Shown here in pieces: positions 13,801-15,975 of a stretch of DNA of 15,975 nucleotides. The notes below the pieces were generated by a model. It had not been told where the DNA came from and searched no databases. It worked only from the letters and a program-made list of their open reading frames with translations. Source of the DNA: Solirubrobacterales bacterium (GTDB lineage: Bacteria > Actinomycetota > Thermoleophilia > Solirubrobacterales > 70-9); assembly GCA_030152505.1 (NCBI GenBank), contig JASLJO010000232.1, forward strand, positions 1-15,975, written 5' to 3'. The number at the start of each line of letters is the position of its first letter. Position 1 is the stretch's first letter. The position numbers were made by a program, and so were the translations under genes.

Positions 13801-15975
13801 CTCGCGCTCTGCCTCCGGCAGCGACTCCAGCGCCGTGGCGAGCGAGCCGGCCACGGCCCTGCGTCGCACGGGGGTGCGGACGAGGCTGCTGAGGAGCGGC
13901 GGCAGGATGCCTTCCGTGGCGAGGCCCCTGAGGCGGGCGGTATCCAGCCGCAGGGCAAGCGCATCGGCCCGATCGACAGCCAGGGCCTCGTCGAAGAGGG
14001 CCAGGCCGGCCTCGTCGGGGAGCGGCTCGATCCCGGCCCGCCTCATCCGCTCAACGTCGGCCTCGCTGACGCCGCCACCGCCGCTCGCCTGATGCTCCCA
14101 GAGGCCCCAGGCAATCGAGCTGGCCGGCCGGCCCTCGGCGCGGAGAGCCTGTGCGAGCGCGTCGAGGAAGGCGTTCGCGGCGGCGTAGTTGGCCTGGCCG
14201 GGGGAGGCGAAGGTGCCGACAATCGAAGAGGAGAGGACGAAGGCCGAGAGATCCTCATCCGCGGTCAGCTCGTGCAGGTTCCAGGCGGCCTCGACTTTGG
14301 GCGCGAAGACCAGATCGAGCTGCTCGCCGCTCATCGACTCGACCAGGCCGTCGGCGAGCAGCGTGGCGCAGTGGACGACCGCCCCCAGGGGGTGCGCCGC
14401 ATCGACCGTATCGAGGCCAGCTCGGAGCGACTCGCGGTCGGCGAGGTCGCAGACGGCGACCTCGACCGAGGCGCCGGCCCCCTCGAGCTCCCCGCGGAGG
14501 GAATCGAGTGCGCGCTCCTCGGCGGCGTCGCCGGCGAGAAGGAGCAGGCGCAGAGCCCGATGGCGCTCGGCCAGGTGGCGGGCCATGAGCGCGCCGACGC
14601 CGTGGGCGGCGCCGGTGATCGCCACGGTCCGCTCGGGGTCGATCGGAGCGTTGTCCCCGCCGACGTCGACGGGGCCGATCCTGGCGAGGCGGGGAACGAG
14701 GGGAGTGCCGTCGCGCAGGGCGAGCTGGGGCTCCTCGGCCGTCAGCGCCAGGATGCCGTCGAGCGCCGCCTCGGATGTCTCGCTGCCGTCGACGTCGATC
14801 AGGGCGAAGCGGCCGGAGTGCTCGGCCTGCGCGGAGCGGACGAGACCCCAGATTGCCGCGGCGGCCGGATCGGGAGCCTCCTCCGCCGCGACCGCCACGG
14901 CGCCGGTGGTGACCACCGCGAGGCGCATGTCCGCCTTCGACTCGTCAGCAAGCCATCGCTGGATGGATTCCAGGACATCGCGGCTTGCCTGCCGCGCGGC
15001 TTCGCCGAGCGGCAGATCGGAGTCGGCCCGGGCGCGGAGCACCTCGATGCCCTCGAGGACGCCCTCGCTCTCGCCGAACGAGGCCTCCTGCCAGTCGAGT
15101 GCAAGCAAGTTCCCCACTGCCCGTCGATGCGCCGGGACCTGGGAGGCATCCAGCTGGCGGAGGGCCAGCGAGCCGACCGAGGCGACCGGCGCTCCCTGCG
15201 CATCGGCCAACTGCATCTCGAAAGCCTCCTCGCCCACCGTGAGGCAGGCCCGCAGTTCGGTGGCGCCGACCGCCGTGAGCCCGACCGCGCGCCAAGCGAA
15301 GGGGAGGCTCGGCACCTGCTCGCCGCCCTCCAGCCTGGTCAGCATCGCAGCCAGGAGAGCGGCATCGAGTAGGACCGGGTGGATGCCGAACCTATGCGCG
15401 TCTTCGGCCAGCGGCTCGGATAGCGATGACTGGACATAGACCCGCTCGCCGTCTCGCCAGACCCCCGCCAGCGCCTGGAAGGCATGACCATGCTCGACGC
15501 CGAGATCGGTGAGGCGTCCATACAGGTCGTCGACGTCGAGCGGCTCGGCTCCTTCAGGAGGCCAGGCATCGAGTCTCAGCGGCGGCGCCGGGGGACGCTC
15601 GCCGAGGATGCCGCTCGCGTTCTGCGTCCACTCCCCATCGCCATCCGCGGGCCGAGAGTGGATCGCCAGCTCGTGCCGCCCGTCCTCGCCGATCCCGCTG
15701 ACGGCGACCTGGAGCACGACCGCCCCGTCTTCGGGGAGAACGAGGGGCGCCAGCATGGTCAGCTCGTCGACCCCCTCGGCGCCGGCCTCGGCGGCCGCCT
15801 CGAGGGCGATCTCGAGAAAGGCCGCGGCCGGGAACAGCGCCATGCCGCCGATCGCGTGGTCCGCCAACCACGAATGCGTGGCGAGGGAGATGCGCCCGCT
15901 GAGGATCAGGCCCTCGCCGTCGGGGCTCTCGATCGCCGCCCCGAGCAGCGGGTGGTCGGGGTCGGCGAGCCCGGC
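7852..15975 (-). CDS. Modular type I polyketide synthase, C-terminal 2707 residues (5' end outside window)
   Basis: Cis-AT modular PKS, open at the right window edge. Residues are numbered from the first full codon (15973-15975). Order: DH1 (1-275), KR1 (281-696), ACP1 (724-801), KS (817-1223), AT (1249-1686), DH2 (1707-1938), KR2 (1951-2308), ACP2 (2318-2412), TE (2426-2699). DH1-KR1-ACP1 closes the penultimate module; the KS-to-TE stretch is the terminal module. There is no enoylreductase or methyltransferase domain, and no C-terminal docking helix, as expected after a TE. KS, AT, both ACPs and TE keep their key residues. DH2 and KR2 have lost theirs and are shortened. The predicted final intermediate is an alpha-methyl-beta-keto chain on ACP2, released by the TE. 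A TTG at 15865-15867 is not the start, since the upstream codons continue the DH domain. The gene overlaps the methyltransferase by 11 bases. Confidence 0.96.
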   Translation of the reverse strand, partial: AGLADPDHPLLGAAIESPDGEGLILSGRISLATHSWLADHAIGGMALFPAAAFLEIALEAAAEAGAEGVDELTMLAPLVLPEDGAVVLQVAVSGIGEDGRHELAIHSRPADGDGEWTQNASGILGERPPAPPLRLDAWPPEGAEPLDVDDLYGRLTDLGVEHGHAFQALAGVWRDGERVYVQSSLSEPLAEDAHRFGIHPVLLDAALLAAMLTRLEGGEQVPSLPFAWRAVGLTAVGATELRACLTVGEEAFEMQLADAQGAPVASVGSLALRQLDASQVPAHRRAVGNLLALDWQEASFGESEGVLEGIEVLRARADSDLPLGEAARQASRDVLESIQRWLADESKADMRLAVVTTGAVAVAAEEAPDPAAAAIWGLVRSAQAEHSGRFALIDVDGSETSEAALDGILALTAEEPQLALRDGTPLVPRLARIGPVDVGGDNAPIDPERTVAITGAAHGVGALMARHLAERHRALRLLLLAGDAAEERALDSLRGELEGAGASVEVAVCDLADRESLRAGLDTVDAAHPLGAVVHCATLLADGLVESMSGEQLDLVFAPKVEAAWNLHELTADEDLSAFVLSSSIVGTFASPGQANYAAANAFLDALAQALRAEGRPASSIAWGLWEHQASGGGGVSEADVERMRRAGIEPLPDEAGLALFDEALAVDRADALALRLDTARLRGLATEGILPPLLSSLVRTPVRRRAVAGSLATALESLPEAERERHVLELVSSEVAAVLGHASAQDVDPDRTFKDLGFESLTAVELRNRLSEKTGLRLPTTVVFDHPSPASMAERLLADSTRSGAPARVAVKAQASDEPIAIVGMACRYPGGVSSPEDLWRLVAEGRDGVGELPDNRGWDLDPEGDGFSLEGGFLPDAADFDAEFFSIGPREATFMDPQERLLLESSWEALEDCGVDPLSLRSSLTGVFAGVAYQDYEALPIASASIVSGRISYALGLEGPAITVNTACSSSLVAMHLAAQALRGGECTLALAGGVTVLSTPTVFSGYNGQMGLAADGRCKAFADAADGAGFSDGVGMLVLERLADAERAGHPVRAVLRGSAVNQDGASNGLTAPNGLSQERVIRQALANARLRPGDVDAVEAHGTGTTLGDPIEAGALLATYGQDREAPLRLGSLKSNIGHTQAAAGVGGVIKMALAMREGVLPKTLHVDAPSTRIDWETGRVQLLTEEMPWQANGGPRRAGVSSFGASGTNAHAILEEPPVRESAAPRADGEGGDSDGPAAGPLPGQIPLALSAKTEPALAAAAGRLASHLRANPELALRDVAHSLVSTRAALERRAVVLGAERVELLSSLDALAEGRDAPRVARGMTRRGQQPVFLFPGQGPQGKEMAVALIDSSPAFAGHIEACEEALSEHVDWSLTEVLREADARWLERLDVVQPALFAVMVSLARLWRECGVTPAAVVGHSQGEIAAAHVAGALSLADASLVVAERSKAMAKLAGKGGMLSLSLPAEGLPRYTDGLGDRVSLAAINGPTSLVVSGDPDALAALEADCERDGVRTRTIAVDYAAHSAQIEDLEEELLEAFASISPRGAEIPIHSTVTGEEIDASEMGPEYWYLNLRQTVRLEPVLRSLLRAGRRAFVEVGPHPVLAFGVAETVEDELENPAEALLLSTLRRDEDDPGRFANSLAEAHANGIVVEWEAFFDGADRKRVALPTYPFQRKRYWSDSSPTKAAKSGMAGEAATSHPFLRSTVELAGGGLLLSGGLSLQDQPWLARRAVAGEVLVPGGVFLEVALQACASSGAGGVEELVLDVPLVLAEHGAVALQATVEEPDDAGRRRFSIHARDEEGAGWVRHAAGVLSSSSPVVPEPLAAWPPQGDGAHAEVSLSEEEEEVDGAERFALHPGLLELALEGAGLGEQDSGELELPRRWREVALHSGGASSLRLVLASRQGGRGLVAYDLDGAPAISATSLESGPLDRGEMESTRRRRSLFGVGWQAISPGEVGGAGGETAEIVPAEAGGGDLAAAAQATAEQALAHVQRWIDDEKRSAERLTLITRNAIATADDEHPDLAAAAVWGLVRSAISENPGRFALIDTDGSEASEDAKRAALAMGEHEPQIALRAGEAMVPRMTPVRADAAEGSVLPPLDPAATVLIAGDVSGRGAVVADHLVAAHGMEHVRHAGPADLADPAALRRLIDSIPAEHPVRTVVYVPVDDDPLRARIEAAWRLHELTAELEGSRLIVFSSLAGLLGGTGQASVAACGAFLDALAFHRRGLGLDAASIAWSAWAGEEDEVRRDAVVPLRTEDAMALFDAAREFDMPLLAPVRFSPARLRSMGEAGLLPEVLRELTGVRPRHRPEALASRLAALGAEEREAAVLDLLRTQIAAILGHDGAAAVDPTRPFLEIGISSIGAMEIRKRLAAAVGVQVPVSVLADQPTAQELARHVSRALDSGAPAAADNGRPAGTFAGLLDRARERGEVDAFMDFLREAARYRPTFDRPLGAGDSPPAVSLAEGEASPGVILVSSMVAMSGPQEYARLAQGLRDRRSAVGLPLPGFAAGEPLPADLDAFAESTAEAIRRDCGESSVALVGYSSGGWVAHVVAASLERMGTPAAAVVLLDTPSTSVDTTKLLEALPTSPVDQGEQLLASPDDARLTAMAHYFQLFGEWTPEELSTPVLMVRAEEPFAAVDGQVDEMVEILRPLEAVRVPGNHLTMMWEHADETARVLHELLASLSKSPEERQVDAS
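7870..7878 (-). promoter_or_regulatory. Ribosome binding site of the methyltransferase gene
   Basis: GAGGAAAGG on the minus strand ends seven bases before the ATG at 7862 and lies inside the PKS coding sequence. It fixes the methyltransferase start and the 11-base gene overlap. Confidence 0.65.
7879..8700 (-). other. PKS thioesterase domain (TE)
   Basis: Terminal chain-release domain. Triad: Ser2554 in GYSSGG, Asp2581 in LLDTP and His2673 in VPGNHLTMM. The Ser-Asp (27) and Ser-His (119) spacings match macrolide-type TEs. It looks active. Hydrolysis or macrolactonisation cannot be told apart from sequence. Confidence 0.92.
8740..9024 (-). other. PKS acyl carrier protein domain 2 (ACP2)
   Basis: Carrier domain before the TE. 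The phosphopantetheine serine is Ser2371 in the atypical context IGISSIGAMEI, where most cis-AT carriers have LGxDSL. The attachment serine is kept, so it should be functional. Confidence 0.88.
9052..10125 (-). other. PKS ketoreductase domain 2, predicted inactive (KR0)
   Basis: Includes the structural half (WGLVRSAISENPGRFALIDT) and a degraded catalytic half. Relative to KR1, Lys560 becomes Arg2183, Tyr597 becomes Val2220 and Asn601 becomes Gly2224. Only Ser2207 survives. The nucleotide loop is AGDVSGRG, and the stretch from it to the lysine position is 65 residues instead of 105. Reduction is not expected. Confidence 0.88.
10162..10857 (-). other. PKS dehydratase domain 2, predicted inactive (DH0)
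   Basis: The HxxxGxxxxP motif reads RAVAGEVLVP, with Arg1738 in place of the catalytic His. HPxLLD reads HPGLLE, with Glu1869 in place of Asp. The distance between the two positions is 131 residues against 164 in DH1, and the region that normally holds YGPxF is missing. A run of five Glu (1850-1854) sits near the deletion. Confidence 0.88.
10918..12231 (-). other. PKS acyltransferase domain (AT), methylmalonyl-type motifs
   Basis: Loads the extender unit. Active Ser1428 lies in GHSQGEIAAA, with FPGQG upstream. RLDVVQ (1395-1400) and YAAH (1528-1531, close to YASH) are the motifs of methylmalonyl-specific domains rather than the HAFH of malonyl-specific ones. The domain closes with LPTYPFQRKRYW. 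Confidence 0.9.
12307..13527 (-). other. PKS ketosynthase domain (KS)
   Basis: Condensing domain of the terminal module. Cys970 in NTACSSS, His1105 in EAHGTGTTLGDP and His1143 in KSNIGHTQAAAG complete the Cys-His-His triad. The loop between QDY (936-938) and SGR (950-952) is about a dozen residues shorter than usual. The residue two before the catalytic TAC triplet's Ala is Asn instead of the common Asp (NTAC for DTAC). Confidence 0.94.
13573..13806 (-). other. PKS acyl carrier protein domain 1 (ACP1)
   Basis: Carrier of the penultimate module. Ser761 lies in LGFESLTAVELRNRL, the normal motif with Glu in place of Asp, so it should be functional. It is followed within about 55 residues by the KS. 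Confidence 0.93.
13888..15135 (-). other. PKS ketoreductase domain 1 (KR1), catalytic tetrad intact
   Basis: Lys560, Ser584, Tyr597 and Asn601 have exactly the spacing of known PKS ketoreductases. Asp542 in LLADG stands where B-type domains have the diagnostic Asp of LDD, and no A-type Trp is seen. The cofactor loop TGAAHGVG differs from the usual TGGTGxLG, and the Arg after the second strand is missing (LLLLAGD). Confidence 0.85.
15151..15975 (-). other. PKS dehydratase domain 1 (DH1), start at or just beyond the window edge
   Basis: His40 in HAIGGMALFP (HxxxGxxxxP) and Asp204 in HPVLLDAAL are both kept, so dehydration is plausible. The usual YGPxF reads HGHAF (162-166), and the Gln/His after LLDAAL is Leu. 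The first visible residues (DHPLLG) are the normal beginning of a DH domain, so little of it is missing. Confidence 0.88.

Noticed and set aside
12466..15372. Very long open frame (968 codons) on the plus strand, antisense to the PKS
   Set aside because: It runs opposite a PKS with unmistakable domains. Its translation is Arg/Gly/Asp/Gln-rich with no recognisable motif. Long antisense frames are expected in GC-rich codon-biased DNA.
15865..15867. TTG as possible start of the PKS
   Set aside because: The frame is open to the window edge, and the 36 codons before it encode DHPLLG and the rest of a DH domain's first strand region. The gene continues beyond the window.
7852..15975. Trans-AT PKS or frameshifted pseudogene
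   Set aside because: A complete cis AT with active Ser is present, and the frame is unbroken over 2707 codons. Only two domains are degraded, in frame.
1..15975. CRISPR arrays, tRNA or rRNA genes, insertion sequences, attachment sites
   Set aside because: No regularly spaced direct repeats, cloverleaf-like sequence, transposase or integrase were seen on reading. No computational scan was possible, so small RNAs are not excluded.

Overview
The window is high-GC throughout, at a guess about two thirds G+C or more, and reads as chromosome of an actinobacterium. The CtaG-type oxidase assembly protein, the GH15 protein of mycobacterial-trehalase type, the small winged-helix proteins and the Shine-Dalgarno-poor starts all fit Actinomycetota. 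My best guess is Thermoleophilia (Solirubrobacterales-like), by inference from protein style only. I see no rRNA, tRNA, CRISPR array, insertion sequence or integrase, and no gene-free stretch longer than about 120 bases.

Left part (1-6.35 kb), mostly housekeeping. On the minus strand lie a membrane-anchored PAS-GGDEF diguanylate cyclase, trigger factor (tig) and a CtaG-like cytochrome c oxidase assembly protein. Only 20 bases from the CtaG start, a plus-strand GH15 glucoamylase/trehalase-type enzyme diverges. It is followed on the same strand by two very small winged-helix proteins. Several lead genes here have a -10-like hexamer 8-10 bases before the start codon and no ribosome binding site, suggesting leaderless mRNAs.

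Right part (6.33-15.98 kb), a biosynthetic locus on the minus strand. A modular type I polyketide synthase enters from the right edge with its 5' end missing and fills about 8.1 kb. The visible order is DH1-KR1-ACP1 (end of the penultimate module), then KS-AT-DH2-KR2-ACP2-TE (terminal module). Its stop overlaps the start of a SAM-dependent methyltransferase by 11 bases. A Ser-His alpha/beta hydrolase follows after 25 bases. Both downstream genes have good ribosome binding sites, so the three look like one operon. It converges on the second winged-helix gene with a 19-base overlap of the coding ends.

The most notable point is the terminal PKS module. Both reductive domains are dead by their catalytic residues and internally shortened: DH2 has His to Arg and Asp to Glu, and KR2 has Lys to Arg, Tyr to Val and Asn to Gly. 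The KS, AT, ACP and TE keep their key residues. The last extension, methylmalonyl by AT motifs, should therefore leave a beta-ketone that the TE releases. In the preceding module KR1 keeps its catalytic tetrad, but its NADPH-binding motifs are altered. Its DH1 keeps His and Asp, but not the YGP motif. The methyltransferase and hydrolase are plausible tailoring enzymes for the released product.
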